Positions 1-10,850 of a stretch of DNA of 64,000 nt are shown here, piece after piece (positions within the stretch are counted from its first letter, which is position 1; every line of letters begins with the position of its first letter). The DNA lies in the NCBI GenBank assembly GCA_028023455.1, contig JAQFVV010000012.1:12910364-12974363 (forward strand). Direction: 5' to 3'. The DNA comes from Epiperipatus broadwayi. Lineage: Eukaryota; Onychophora; Udeonychophora; Euonychophora; Peripatidae. The notes under the pieces were generated by a model. The model was not told the origin of the DNA, made no database searches, and saw only the letters and a program-made list of their open reading frames with translations. Position numbers and translations under genes: made by a program.

Positions 1-698
1 TCATAATATTATTAATTTATAACATTCAACTCATGATGAAAGTTTACATTACAGTAAGGAAAATAGGAAAAGTTGTGAAACTTTGTTTCTATATAAGTGT
101 ATATATTTAATATAAGCTTTTTGTTTTTATATATATCAATAGGTAGCATTAAAAAGTTTCTTCTTTTATATGAAAAAGTTTATAGTTTATTCTTTTTATT
201 CACATTCTATCAGTGATTTTTCTAAAACAAAATAGAAGAGATTTTTTTTTAAAATTTAAAAATATTTCAACAATAACTTTGGTTAAAATTTTATCATACA
301 ATTCTTCATGATAGATTGCATAATAATAAGACAAATTAAGAAATTATAAGACTATTTTCTTAAACATGTGTATGTATAGTAAAAGCATTTTATATTTATA
401 AATCTCAAAAGGATTGTATTTATAAATATTTCATTTTTTAGATATAAAAAGTGTGTACATTTTATTATCTTCATTTGTCACTATCTATATCACTGAATTG
501 TGATTTTTCTTCAAACACTGTAGAACAGATATTTACGCATATTTAAAAACATTTTAATATTGATATCTATAAAAATTATTAATTTACAACATGCAGCTAT
601 TGGGAGAAGAGTATATATAATAAAAAATATAGGTAACAATGTGAGACCTGCTTTCCTTAAAAATATAACACTTTATTTTTATAATTATAAAGAGGTTG

Positions 699-729
<31 letters not shown>
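699..729. repeat. T-run / A-run perfect hairpin
   Basis: A run of T is followed directly by a longer run of A inside the satellite, giving a self-complementary low-complexity block. Confidence 0.7.
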
Positions 730-1145
730 CATTTCCTTTTTTAGAGAATTTTTTCATTGGTCACTGTCTGCATCATCTGACTGATTTTTCTAAAAATAAA
801 TAGAACAAATTTTTCTATGTTTTTAAAAATATTTCAACAATAATATCTGATAAAAATTAATTTATCACATTCATCTCTTGTTTGAAAAGTGTATCATAAT
901 AGAGAAAATGAAGAAAGTTGAATGTTTTTGTATCCTTAAAAATATTCATCTACACTGTTGAAGTTTTGTCTGTAAAAAAATCAAATGACTGTATTTATAA
1001 CAAGATTGTTAACTGTTTTGCTATTTTCATTGGTCACTCTGTCTATCATCTGCTGGTGATTTTTCTATACTAAAATAGAATAGATATTTCCACATTCTTA
1101 AAAATATTTTACCAATAACGATCATTAAAAATTATTACTTTATAA

Positions 1146-1458
1146 CAGGAGTCCCCAACCTTTTTGCATTTAAGAGCACATTCTATAATACCGGCCAGGT
1201 GGCGGGCACCATTTATTTTTTCAATGTAAATTTATAGTTGGATATTGTTAATAATACACATAATGTACAAAAAAAGTATTTATTTCAAAAATAAAATTTT
1301 AACATTTGATTACAATACAATAATTTATAAGGAATTTTAAAAACTAAATTTATTTGTATCAGATAAATAATTTTTTATTGTGTTCGGATAGTGGCGGGTA
1401 CACGTAAAATAGTCTGTGGGCACCATGGTGCCCATGAACATAGGGTTGGGGATCCCTG
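1146..1458. mobile_element. hAT-type MITE, 313 bp, with 8-bp TSD
   Basis: The ends are terminal inverted repeats of the form CAGGAGTCCCCAACC on the left and, read on the other strand, CAGGGATCCCCAACC on the right. The element is flanked by an exact 8-bp direct duplication, ctttataa, at 1138-1145 and 1459-1466, which is the hallmark target-site duplication of hAT transposons. A further GC-rich subterminal motif ('gtggcgggcacc' / 'gtggcgggtac') lies near both ends. It is too short to code for a transposase, so it would depend on one supplied in trans. It sits inside a satellite unit and is younger than that array. Confidence 0.93.
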
Positions 1459-2842
1459 CTTTATAATATACAACTTTTGATAAAAAACTATTATAATGAA
1501 TATAAATAGTCTGTTGAAATATTTTCTTTTAACATATATGTGTATTGTAGTATCTTATATCTATAATAGGTAAAGATATTGCATTTAAAAGATATTTCCA
1601 TTTTAGATGCAAAAACATTTTACAATTTTCTTTGATTGCTATCTATGTCATCTAACTCAATTTTCTAAAGTAGAATAGATATGTTCACATTCTTAAAACT
1701 GTTTCAACAATAATATCTATTAAAAATTATTAATTTATAATATTCAACTGTTGGTTAAACAGTCTATTATAACAATGAATGTATAGAAAGTTGTGAAACT
1801 TTGTTTTTTAATACTGCAGCCATTTATCTCTATGAAAATCAAAAGATTTCCTTTAAAAGAAGGTCCTCATTCAAATGCAAAAAAACTGTTTAGTTTACTG
1901 TTTTCATTGTTTATCGTCTATATCATCTGATTGTGATTATTATGAAATAAAATAGAACATTTTTGCCTACTTGCTTCTAAATATTTCAACAAGCAACTGT
2001 TATAATTATTAATTTATAACATTCAACTCTTTGTTAAAGAGTCTGTTATAATAAGGAAAATGAAGAACATTGTGAAGCTTTGATTGATTAAATATATAAT
2101 TTTCAGTAGCACTTTGCTTTTATGAATATAGTTATTGCATTTAAAAAAATTGCCCTATTAGATGCAAAAGTATCTTTCAATTTACAATTTTCATTCATTA
2201 TTGTCTATGTCATCAAACTATGATTTTTCCAATAGAACAGTCATTTTCATGACCTTAAAAATATTTCTACAATAACATCTTTACAAATTTTTAATTTGTA
2301 TCATTCATCTTTTTGTGGAATAGTCTATTATAATAAAAAGCAGAAAAAAATGCAACATGTTTTAAATAAGCATATGTTTAATGTACCTCTTTATCACTAT
2401 AAATATTCAAAGATTGCATTTAAAAGATTTCCCCTTTTAAGATACAAAAAGTGTTTATAGTTTACAATTTTCATTGGTCACTGGCTATGACTGTAATTTT
2501 TTAAAATGAAATAAAACAGATATTCACATGTTCTTAAAAATATTTCAAAATAGCATTTCTTAAACATTATTTTATATCATCAACTCTTGGTGGATCTTGA
2601 AATTTTGTATTTTTAAACATGTATATATTCAATGTACCACTTTATCTTTATTAATATCAAAGATTGCATTTTATATAAAGTTTTTATTTTTAGATGAAAG
2701 TGTTTGCAGTTTACTATCTTCATTTGTCATTGTCTACATCATGTGATTGTGATTTTTTAAAAATAAAATAGAATAATTATTTCCACATAGCATTCAACTG
2801 ATTGTTTTATTTATAATACATAATACAGATAAAAAAAAATTT

Positions 2843-2892
2843 TATATTAAATGCTTTTACTGGTAGCGCAGTCAATAAAAGCATTTAATATA
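2843..2892. other. Perfect hairpin, about 17-bp stem
   Basis: Arms at 2843-2859 and 2876-2892 (core 'aaatgcttttA' against 'TaaaagcatTT') are perfectly complementary and enclose a GC-richer loop of about 16 nt containing 'ggtagcgcag'. It marks the decayed end of the plus-oriented satellite array. It could be a tiny TIR element or a stem-loop in a transcript; nothing else identifies it. Confidence 0.6.
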
Positions 2893-3384
2893 ATATATAT
2901 ATTTCTATTATTTTTAAGTTTTTAGTATTAGCACATTTATTGAAAATATAAAATTATATCATACTTTAAATTGATTGGTATTTCTGCTATATGTTAAAAT
3001 GTATTATTATTACATAAATATATATATATACAATAAGAGTTTTCAATTAAAAGAAAAACAATTGTAAGGATAATTTTTAAGTGCAAAATATGAAATTACT
3101 GAATATTTTTCAATTTTTTTCCACCCTCTGTTCCATATCTATCAAACTAGTTGTCATACTAAAAAGAGAACTGTTTCAAATGGATTAAGGTATTATAACT
3201 TAGGTATATACCAATTTTTAAGAAATTCTATTGAATTTAAATATATTAAACCTTAATTTTAAAATTTCATTCAAAGTTTAAAAAGATCAAAAGTTAACAA
3301 ATGGATTTTTCAAAATTAATTAAAGCATTTAATAAAAAAGAGAGAATGTTGTGACACTTTGTTTCCTTAAACATATATATGTTA
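2893..3384. other. AT-rich spacer
   Basis: Only low-complexity AT-rich sequence with weak traces of the 280-bp satellite (for example a 'gttgtgacactttgtttcctta' variant around 3350). No gene or clear element is visible. Confidence 0.5.
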
Positions 3385-3451
3385 CAAGGAAATCAAGTCA
3401 TATGTTACATGACCTAATTTAACAAGCTTGTATTACAAATGTTATATGTAG

Positions 3452-3690
3452 AGGCAAAACTCTCCATACAGTAGTGCCACTCAGTGCCAACCAGAGTAAT
3501 CAATGGATGCCGGAAGGCTTGTGCATAAAATCCCTATCTAGTGCCTACTCATCCAATATCCCCAGACTAGTTTCTGGCTTATGGCTTTTGTTAGTGAGGA
3601 GCTTTAGATCTGAGAGCACTGCACCTAGATCTTAGGATCTAATGCAACCCTCCAGCAATGAGTGGCACTATTGTATGGAGAGTTTTGCCT
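3452..3690. mobile_element. Family A ribozyme repeat, short copy with inverted ends
   Basis: The outer ends are inverted copies of 'ggcaaaactctccatacag', read inward from both sides (about 30 bp including the adjoining 'tagtgccact'). Between them lies a minus-oriented family A body with the hammerhead-like segment at 3551-3609. It is inserted in a fragment of family B (3385-3450), whose 'gagctcgcaaataag' continuation reappears around 3750. It looks like a deletion derivative of the longer inverted copies seen later in the window. Confidence 0.75.
3551..3609 (-). ncRNA. Hammerhead ribozyme relic (family A)
   Basis: On the minus strand the outer stem I, stem II (AGC/GCC with loop CAUAA), GAAAC-UA-GUC and the following UGGGGA are all present. 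The first core strand reads CUAACAA instead of CUGANGA, so the copy should be inactive. Confidence 0.6.
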
Positions 3691-3746
3691 ATTTTAATAA
3701 CAGTAATGTGCTAGCATAAGAAAAAGTGATCATGTGATGTTTAATG

Positions 3747-4870
3747 TTATATATAGAGCTTGCAAATAAGCTCTTAATAAGCTTTGCAGAATATCCTCCA
3801 ACAGTTGAATGTTCTAAATAATTTTTAATAGATGTTGAACTATTTCTAAAAATGGGAAAATATTTTAGAAAAATAACAGTCATGATATAGACGGTGACCA
3901 ATCTAAATAGTACACAGTAAACACTTTTTGCATCTAAAAAGGGAGCTTCCTTTAAATGCAATAATTTTAATGTTTATAAAGGTAGTACTACAATAAATAT
4001 ATATATATATGTTTAAGGAATCAAAATCTCACAACTTTCCTTTTTTTTTTTAATGTTAATATACTTTTCCACCAACATTTGAATATTACAAATTAATAAT
4101 TTTTTTTACAGATATTACTGTTGAAATGTTTTAAAAAGAGTGTGGAAATATCTGCAAAAAATCAAGATCAAACAATAGAGATAGTGACCAATGTAAACAG
4201 TGAACAGTAAACACTTTCTGTATCCAATAAAAACTTTTTCAAATGCAAATTCTTGTTATTTATAGAGATAAAGTGCTACAGTAAACATAAACATATTTTA
4301 AAAAACTAAGTTTTACAACTTTTACTATTTTTCTTATTACAGTAGACTCTTCCACCAAGTGTTGAATGTTATATTAAGAGATGTTATTGTTGAAATATTT
4401 TTAACAATGTGGAACAGACTTCAATTTTGTTTTAGATAATTTAAACAGACTGATGAAAATAGTAAAGTGTAAACACTTTTGCATTTAAAAAAAAGTATTT
4501 TAAATAGTATCTATATTCATAGCTACAAAGAGCCATATTAACACATCACCTTTTGATATTTATAAAAATAATGTGATACAATAAATAACATGCTTAAGAA
4601 AACAAAGTCTCATAACTTTTCCTATTCTCATTAGAATAAAAATTTTCACCAAGACTTCAGTATCATAAATTAATATTTTTTAACAAACATTTAAAAAAAA
4701 TTTTTTTTAACAACATGGAAATATCTGTTCTACTTTTTGGAAAAACCACAGATATGATATAGACCATGAACAACAAAAATTATATACTATAAATTCTTCT
4801 TGCATCTTAAAAGAAAACATCTTTTAAATGCAATCTAGTTGTATATTTAGAGATAAAGAGCTGCATGAAA
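3747..4870 (-). repeat. 280-bp satellite, inverted orientation
   Basis: The same satellite landmarks as in 1-2810 appear here as reverse complements, for example 'gtaaacactttttgcatct', 'cacaactttcc' and 'gaatattacaaattaataat', repeated about every 280-300 bp. The first about 55 bp (3747-3800) are a family B fragment ('gagcttgcaaataagctctt'). The minus-strand reading frame at 3689-3961 is chance. The flip of orientation relative to 1-2810 indicates an inversion or an inverted insertion. Confidence 0.75.
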
Positions 4871-4878
4871 CATATATA

Positions 4879-5260
4879 TGTTATATATAGAGCTCGCAAA
4901 TAAGCTCTTAACAAGTTTTTGCAGAATATCTCCAACCCCAGACTGGTTTCTGCTACTAACTTCCTCAGTGAGATGCTAGGATATTCAAGTACTATATTAA
5001 AAATACCAGGACAAGTTCAGAACTTTATGTAATGGATAACTATTAAGTAGAAAATCTAAAATTTTCAGACATTCATATGTCTTCCAATCCAATTATCTAA
5101 CTTAAATAGCAACATGGGACTAAACCAAGTTAAGATACAACATACATTAATAACTTTAGCAATAGAAAATTGTCAAAGCCTTTATAGCAAAAAATAAAAT
5201 TACAAAGAAATTAAATCATATGTCACATGACCTAATTTAACAAGTTTGTATTACATTTAA
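4879..5260 (-). repeat. Family B ribozyme repeat unit
   Basis: This unit runs from 'gagctcgcaaataagctctt' through a hammerhead at 4930-4976 to the 'cacatgacctaatttaacaag' end near 5225. The segment 5040-5220 ('aaattttcagacat', 'catatgtcttc') is shared with family C (20281-20460) and family D (17525-17700). It sits between satellite blocks of opposite orientation. No coding capacity is visible. Confidence 0.7.
4930..4976 (-). ncRNA. Hammerhead ribozyme, intact core (family B)
   Basis: Read on the minus strand: stem I AUCUCA pairs with UGGGGU (including G-U wobbles). The core strand CUGAGGA fits CUGANGA. Stem II is GUU/AGC, followed by GAAAC-CA-GUC. Stem III is the minimal AC/GU two-pair type. 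Predicted cleavage is after the C at 4941, between 4941 and 4940. A caveat is the A-A apposition at 10.1/11.1 where a G-C pair is usual. Folded by eye only. Confidence 0.7.
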
Positions 5261-5264
5261 AATA

Positions 5265-6192
5265 ATTTTCTTTTGTAAATGCAAGATTATTTAGTTTCTA
5301 ATTTTCATTGGTCACTACATCATCTGACTGTCATTTTTTTAAAATAATATAAAAGATATTTTAAAAATATTTCAACAATATCTTTTAATAGTGTATTATA
5401 ATAAGGAAAATAGGGAAAGTTGTTATACTTTGTATTTTTAACCTTGCATATATTTTCTATAGCCCCTTATCTTTATAAATATCAGAAATTGCATTTAAAA
5501 GAATAATATACAACAGATATTTCCATGCTCTTAAAAATATTTCATTAATAGCAACTTTTAAAAATTATTAATTTATAAGACTCAACTTTTGATGGATGAA
5601 TTTATTATAATAAGAAAATAATAACGTGAAAGGCTAAAACCTTTGACAGAAGCGCCTTAAAATGCTTATGTAACAGCCAATCAGGTGCAATAATGACTAC
5701 ACATGGAACTCTCAAGCTTCTGTTGAAGGTTTTAGCCTTTCACGTTATTATTAGATCATCTGCTAGCACTTAATAAATTTAATATATAATAAGAAAAATA
5801 GTTGTTTTCTTATATATGCTTATGATTAATGTAGTACTTAATCATTATAAATACCCAAAGATTACATTCAAAAGAGATTTTTTTTAAATGCAACAAGTAT
5901 TTATGATTTAATATTTTCATTGGTCACTATCTATCTCATCTGATGGTGCTTGTTCTGAAACAAAATAGAACAGATATTTCTTCACTTTTAAAAATATTTC
6001 ACCAATAATGTTGTTAAAAAGTCATTAATTTATAACATTAACTCCTGTTGGAAGAATCTATTGTAATAAAAAAAACATGCATATAATTACTGTAGCACTT
6101 TATCTGTATAAATATCAAAAGATTGCATTTAAGAGAAGTTCCTCTTTTAGATGCAAATGTGTTTACAGTTTACTATATTCATTGTTTTAAAG
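5265..6192 (+). repeat. 280-bp satellite, plus orientation, second block
   Basis: The satellite landmarks return in plus orientation ('attaatttataagactcaac' near 5568, 'attaatttataacattaac' near 6023, 'ttcattggtcac' near 5307 and 5917). A 136-bp TIR element interrupts it at 5617. It ends where the large hAT element is inserted at 6193; a short satellite remnant may follow the element at 9136. Confidence 0.75.
5617..5752. mobile_element. 136-bp MITE with about 35-bp TIRs
   Basis: The ends 'aataataacgtgaaaggct' and its reverse complement are followed inward by near-identical 'aaaacctt..acagaagc' sequence, giving inverted repeats of about 35 bp around a core of about 60 bp. There is no coding capacity. 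The TA-rich ends would suit a Tc1/mariner-like MITE, but the target duplication is ambiguous in this AT-rich context. Confidence 0.8.
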
Positions 6193-6410
6193 CAGTGATC
6201 TTCAACCCTTGGACCACGGACTGGTGCCGGGCTGCCGAAGTTTTCTGCCGGGCTGCAGAAAAGTTTGTAATAACAAAATAATAAGAGTTTAAACTTTTAA
6301 TTAATATAAACAATATTTATTTATTTTTTCATCTCATTTTTACCCAATTAAAAAAAAAAAAAACGAAAACAAAATCTAATTAATCATGCATAAATTAATT
6401 TGTTTTTTTT

Positions 6411-6444
6411 GGTTCTCATCTGATCCTTCATGTCAGCCGTGGGT
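6411..6444 (+). repeat. hAT subterminal inverted repeat, left arm
   Basis: This 34-bp arm matches the reverse complement of 8776-8809 at 33 of 34 positions, and weaker similarity continues inward ('tagaaat' on both sides). It contains 'catgtcagccgtgggt'. Confidence 0.92.
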
Positions 6445-6863
6445 AGTGCTATTTCTAGCTAAATTTCTAGAAATATGCCGTTTCCGCGGCCGCACCCAAA
6501 CCTTTAAGCATTCTTTCTAAAATAAATCCTAAAAAGATTGTTAACTTGGAGTTAAGTCTTGTTTCTACGCTAAAAGGTAGAGTGTTAACTCGGAGTCAAG
6601 TCTTCTTTCTATGATAAAATCTAGAAAGAGTGTTAACTCGGCTTAGCAGCTAACAGTGTGGCTTTTTCCGATGCTAAAAGCAGAGGAAAATGCCGTAGTT
6701 GTTTGTGTCAAGCACTATATCATAAGGCTGTGTTATGTATTTGATGTAACAATATTGTACGAGGGTGTGTTAATTTGATTGTGTCAAAAGTATTTAAATT
6801 TTCATCGGGGCTTTTTTTTTAGGACGAATTGTACTGTTACCTTTTAACAATTTAAACAGTGTT

Positions 6864-7133
6864 GTGATTGTTCCTCATAAAGCTATAAGCCTCCTAAATT
6901 CTCGATTAGGGTGGGGTAGCGTAAAATTTTTAAACGATCACGCTTTGAGTCACATTTTAGAGAGAAATTTTCTGAGACCAAGAAGATGGCTAATTCAAAC
7001 AACAGAAAACTTGAAAAGATGGGAATTGCCAGACATGGACGCCAGTGCTAGAATATTTCTACAGCAGAAAAAAAAAATCATCCAGCTGCTGAAAGAAAAG
7101 ATTAGATTGTGCGGCAAATATATGCAGATTTGA
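6864..7133 (+). CDS. Unassigned 89-codon reading frame inside hAT element
   Basis: An open frame of 89 codons lies in the least AT-rich part of the element, just upstream of the internal tandem array. It has a basic, Lys/Arg-rich C-terminal half and no motif I recognise. I do not see a zinc finger, a hAT dimerisation region or a catalytic DDE signature. It may be a remnant of captured host or transposon sequence, or a chance frame. An overlapping frame on the other strand (6995-7273) is no better supported. Confidence 0.2.
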   Translation: MIVPHKAISLLNSRLGWGSVKFLNDHALSHILERNFLRPRRWLIQTTENLKRWELPDMDASARIFLQQKKKIIQLLKEKIRLCGKYMQI

Positions 7134-7235
7134 GATCCAAAAACATCTTTCGACTTTGATTTGTAAGTCTCGTTGTGGCCAACGACGGAAATGTTCACTT
7201 TGTAAAGGCAAGCTTGTTTAAGGGATTCTAAATGG

Positions 7236-8480
7236 CCTTCGTCAAATGTAAAAAATAAAAGAAGTAATTTCAATTTTTATTTAAACATACATCCCTTCTT
7301 CTCCCGATAATTGTTGTCATTGGCAATCAAATGTAAAATAAAAGAAGTAACTCAAATTTTTATTTAAACATAGCCCCAAAAACCCCTCTTCTCCCAATAA
7401 TTGTTGTCATCAGCAATCAAACGGTCAAATAAAAGGAACGTCAATTATTCTTTAATCGTATAGAAAAAAAACCCTCCCACTAATTGTCGTCAGCAATTAA
7501 ATGTAAACCAATCAAAGTAAGACCATAAATTATTAGTTAAACGTAACCTAAATTACTATTTGAACATACAATTATTCTTTAATCGTACACAAAAACACCC
7601 CTCCCACTAATTGTTGTCGGAAATCAAATGTAAAGAATTAAAAGTAAGGTAAACCGATTATTTTTTAAACATAACCCAAATTACTATTTAAACATACACC
7701 AAAAAAAGACCCCCTCTTGTCAATAAAAATGAAAGAAACAACAATTATTATTGTCCCATTGTCAAAAATATTAGGTTTTGAGCAAAACAAAACCATAATT
7801 TATAAACGAAAAAAAGAAAGTCAAATCGGTTGTAAATCAAATATAACCGATAAAAGTAACTTCAATTTTGATTTAAACATACACAAAAAACAACTTCCAA
7901 TAATTGTTATCGGCAATCAAATGTAAAATAAAAGGAAGGTAAATTAGTATTTAATCATCACCCAAAAACACCCACCCCTCTCACTATATTGTCAGCAATC
8001 AAATGTATACCACCACTAAAAGTAACGTAAACTACTATTCTTTAAATGGTTACACCCCTTCTCCCAATAATTGTTGTCTACAATCGTACACATAAAAAAA
8101 CACCCCTCCTCCCAATAATTAGTGTTGGCAATCAAATGTAAACCGATCAAAGTAAGACCATAACTTATTATTTAAATGTAACCCAAATTACTATTGGAAC
8201 CTACACCAAAAAACACCCTCTTGTCAATAAAAAATTAAACAAACAACTATTATTGTCCCATTGTCAAAAATATTTATTTGTAGAACCAAAACCATAATTT
8301 ATAAATGAAAGGGAGTCAAATTGGTTGTCAAATCAAATGTAAAACGATAAAAGTAATGGTTTTAATTTTCATTTAAACACACACATAGAAAAAAAAACAC
8401 TTCTCCCACTAATTGTTGTCGGCAATCAAATGGAAACCTATCAAAGTAACGTCAATTATTATTTAAAGATCCATAAAAAA
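7236..8480 (+). repeat. Degenerate internal tandem array in hAT element
   Basis: About 11 units of about 80-200 bp share 'gcaatcaaatgtaaa', 'ataaaagtaa', 'tatttaaacata' and a C-rich 'acccctctcccactaatt' block. Copies of the 'aatcaaatgtaaa' motif lie near 7239, 7327, 7416, 7494, 7623, 7835, 7915, 7996, 8130, 8332 and 8424. There is strong strand asymmetry, with C-runs only on the plus strand. The 69-codon frame at 7717-7926 comes from this repeat and is not a gene. Confidence 0.8.
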
Positions 8481-8775
8481 AACCAGTTCTCTCTTGAATT
8501 TTGTCAATCCAATTTTACAAAAACAGTAATACTATTTAAAAAAAAACACACAAATTACTATTTGAACACACACCAAAAAAGACCCTCTTGTCAATAAAAA
8601 TTAACAAAAAACAACTATTATTATCCCATCATCAAAAATATTATTTGGGAAAAATAATTCAGAAACGAAAGAAAGTAAACTTTATAAACAAACAAAGAAA
8701 AAAAAGATCAATATTAATAGAGAATCGCTAGCCCAGGAACATTATATTAATGTGTTTTTGGTTAGAAATCGCATC

Positions 8776-8809
8776 ACCCACGGCTGACATGAAGGATTAG
8801 ATGAGAACC
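8776..8809 (-). repeat. hAT subterminal inverted repeat, right arm
   Basis: Partner of 6411-6444, with one mismatch. It is followed at 8837-8848 by a run of 12 G. Confidence 0.92.
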
Positions 8810-9219
8810 ATTTTTTTATTTATCACAGATATTTATGGGGGGGGGGGGTAGAATTAAAATTTTTATTACTTTTCTAAAAAAATTCAAAATTTAAAAAAAA
8901 AAGTTTTTTATTATACAAACTCCATATATATATAATTTCATCTTGTATATTTAAGTTGTTGTTTTGATCAGTTAGACAATTATGCTCATCTAAAACTAAG
9001 CAGTTTACATCTTTAAGAAAATATATCTATAGACTTCTGCTGGTCCGCAAAACCTTATTCTTATTTTTGCCGGGCCGCGAAACCTTATCCTTATTTTTAC
9101 CGGTTCACAAGTGTGAGAAAGGTTGAAGACAACTGTTTTAAAGAAATGTTTAGACCTCTTATGGGATGAAACAAATTAGAGAATTTCAGAAACAAATTAA
9201 ATACACAGAAAAAGTATAT

Positions 9220-10850
9220 GGAACACAAAGGAATTAGTATTCCTAGGGCATCTAATCTTGGACAAGGATAAATAACTATTACTTAAGAAAGTGCATGCTA
9301 GAAAAAATGTGGTCAAAACCAAAAATTTTAAAGAACTCCAGACATGTCTCATTTTGATAAATTATTTTGAAACTTGTTTGCAGAATAAGGCTAACATAGC
9401 AAACTCACTTTATGAATTACTGGTTAAAAATTCATGATGAAGTATTTATATGAACCAACCCTGCTGTCATCACAAAAATTACTAGTTTATTTTGACAATA
9501 ATTTGGAAGTATAGTTAATGATTGATGCTTCAGAATGGAAAGTGGAAGCAATTGCACATCATCCCTGTTATGATGGTGGATGATGTATAGCTTATGAATC
9601 TAAAATATTTTCAAAAGCTGAGAAAATTTTTAGCAAGAATGACAGTGAAACTTTATTAGTTTCACTCAAATATATTTTTAGACAGCTTTTACAAATAGTG
9701 ACTGATCACAAACCATTATTAGAAATGTTAGTCAGTGATAAGCTAGCTCTAGACCATTTGAGTCCAAGTATGCTGAGTTGGAGAAACATACTATCATCAT
9801 ATGATTATCAGCTACTATATAAAAAAAGGAAAATATTTCACATGCAGGTGCTTTGTCTAGAAATCCAGATAAAAGTAAACCACATAATAATGAAATAGAA
9901 ATAAATTATATAGATGTATTACTTAGAAATCCTGAACAGCAATATAGTTGCAAAATGGTCAAAGATCAATAAAGATTAGCAGCTACTTATAAGTTGGATT
10001 AGGAAAGGTGGGCCAACTAAGAAGCTACAGTGCCTTGTTCCAGTTTTTTGGACAAATCGTAAAAATTTATCAAGAAACAAAAATTATATTAATAGAAGAC
10101 AGAGTTGTAATACCACCCAAAGGTAGACAAATATTTTTAAAATTTATTGCACAAAGGACATCTCAAAATTATATACATTAAAGCATAAATGCATGGATAT
10201 GTGGACATTAATAAAATGTTTGGTGTGTTAATTTGAAATGAATTTATAAACTAAGGCATATATAGCATGGCCAAAAGTCAGTGAATCATTCACATGGACT
10301 ATGCAGAGTCCATTAATGTCAAAATACTTATAATCATAGATACATTCTCTAAATGGGCAGAGTATTGCAATATAAGTGTTGAAGAAACAATATGAAATCT
10401 GAATGAAATATTTTCATGTCATGGATTGCCAGAAGTAATAATTTCAAATAATGGCAAAGGATTTGCTTCACAAAATGCTAAAGACTTTATCATACACATT
10501 TGTATAACATTGTATCATCCATAGTTGAACAGGTTGGCTAAAATCCTTGTTCAACAAATAAAAAAGGCTATTATGGAAACTAATAAGTGAATCTTATATG
10601 TCACAATTTTACCTCAAAATTCCATGCTGTCATCAGTTAGCAATATTAATTCCAAAACACAGAACAGTTTGAATACTGTGATAAAGAAAACAAATACTTA
10701 TTAGGTAATAAAGTTTGGATACCAGAATTCCTTTAAAAATGGGTAGAAAGGATAGTTACAATGACATTATCCAAACAAACAGTAACAGTGAGTGCAAGTT
10801 AGTAGACAGAGTATTGTAAACATTTAAATCATGTACACCAAAGCAAATAG
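9220..10850 (+). pseudogene. Ty3/gypsy-type pol relic (RT end, RNase H, integrase)
   Basis: The fragments follow gypsy pol order. Around 9240 a decayed 'FLGHL' RT motif appears, then 'KELQ...NYF' near 9330. RNase H runs 9519-9890 with MIDAS, ET and VTDHKPLL carrying the D, E and D positions, then LSWRNILSSYDYQLLYK. A decayed zinc-binding region with 'HKGHL' lies near 10150. The integrase core has DTFSKWAEYC near 10335, then SCHGLPEVIISNN near 10415. A C-terminal 'NKVWIP...WVERIV' segment lies near 10705. Several stops and frame changes break it. The 66-codon frame at 9698-9898 is part of the RNase H region. I could not find LTRs, so boundaries are uncertain. Confidence 0.88.

Larger units (their letters stand above)
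1..2810 (+). repeat. Satellite array, about 280-bp period
   Basis: Diverged head-to-tail units recur with a spacing of about 275-290 bp. The landmark 'attaatttataacattcaac' or close variants occurs near 8, 574, 852, 1127, 1725, 2010 and 2287. Other landmarks in each unit are a 'gttgtgaaactttg' block, 'gattgcatttaaaaga', 'gatgcaaaaagtgtttacag' and 'ttttcattggtcac'. A 313-bp hAT MITE interrupts the unit at 1127. No reading frame is conserved between units and I found no ribozyme core, so this looks like non-coding satellite DNA. The array decays after about 2800. The short reading frame at 560-784 falls inside a unit and is not a gene. Confidence 0.85.
6193..9135. mobile_element. hAT-type DNA transposon, 2.9 kb, with perfect 8-bp TSD
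   Basis: The left end CAGTGATCTTCAACC and the right end (opposite strand CAGTTGTCTTCAACC) are hAT-like terminal inverted repeats. They are bounded by an exact 8-bp duplication, ttttaaag, at 6185-6192 and 9136-9143. Next to both ends are GC-rich 'ccgggc' motifs. A second, nearly perfect inverted repeat lies inside (6411-6444 with 8776-8809). The interior has a short unassigned reading frame (6864-7133) and a degenerate tandem array. No transposase motifs are visible, so the element appears non-autonomous. It is inserted in the 280-bp satellite. Confidence 0.92.

Noticed and set aside
1-2810. CRISPR array, because of regular repeats
   Set aside because: Units of about 280 bp with no short conserved repeat and unique spacer pattern; eukaryotic satellite.
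2859-2876. A-box-like 'ggtagcgcag' in the hairpin loop
   Set aside because: No B box within range; likely coincidence.
7717-7926. 69-codon frame inside the hAT element
   Set aside because: Its sequence is made of the internal tandem repeat units.
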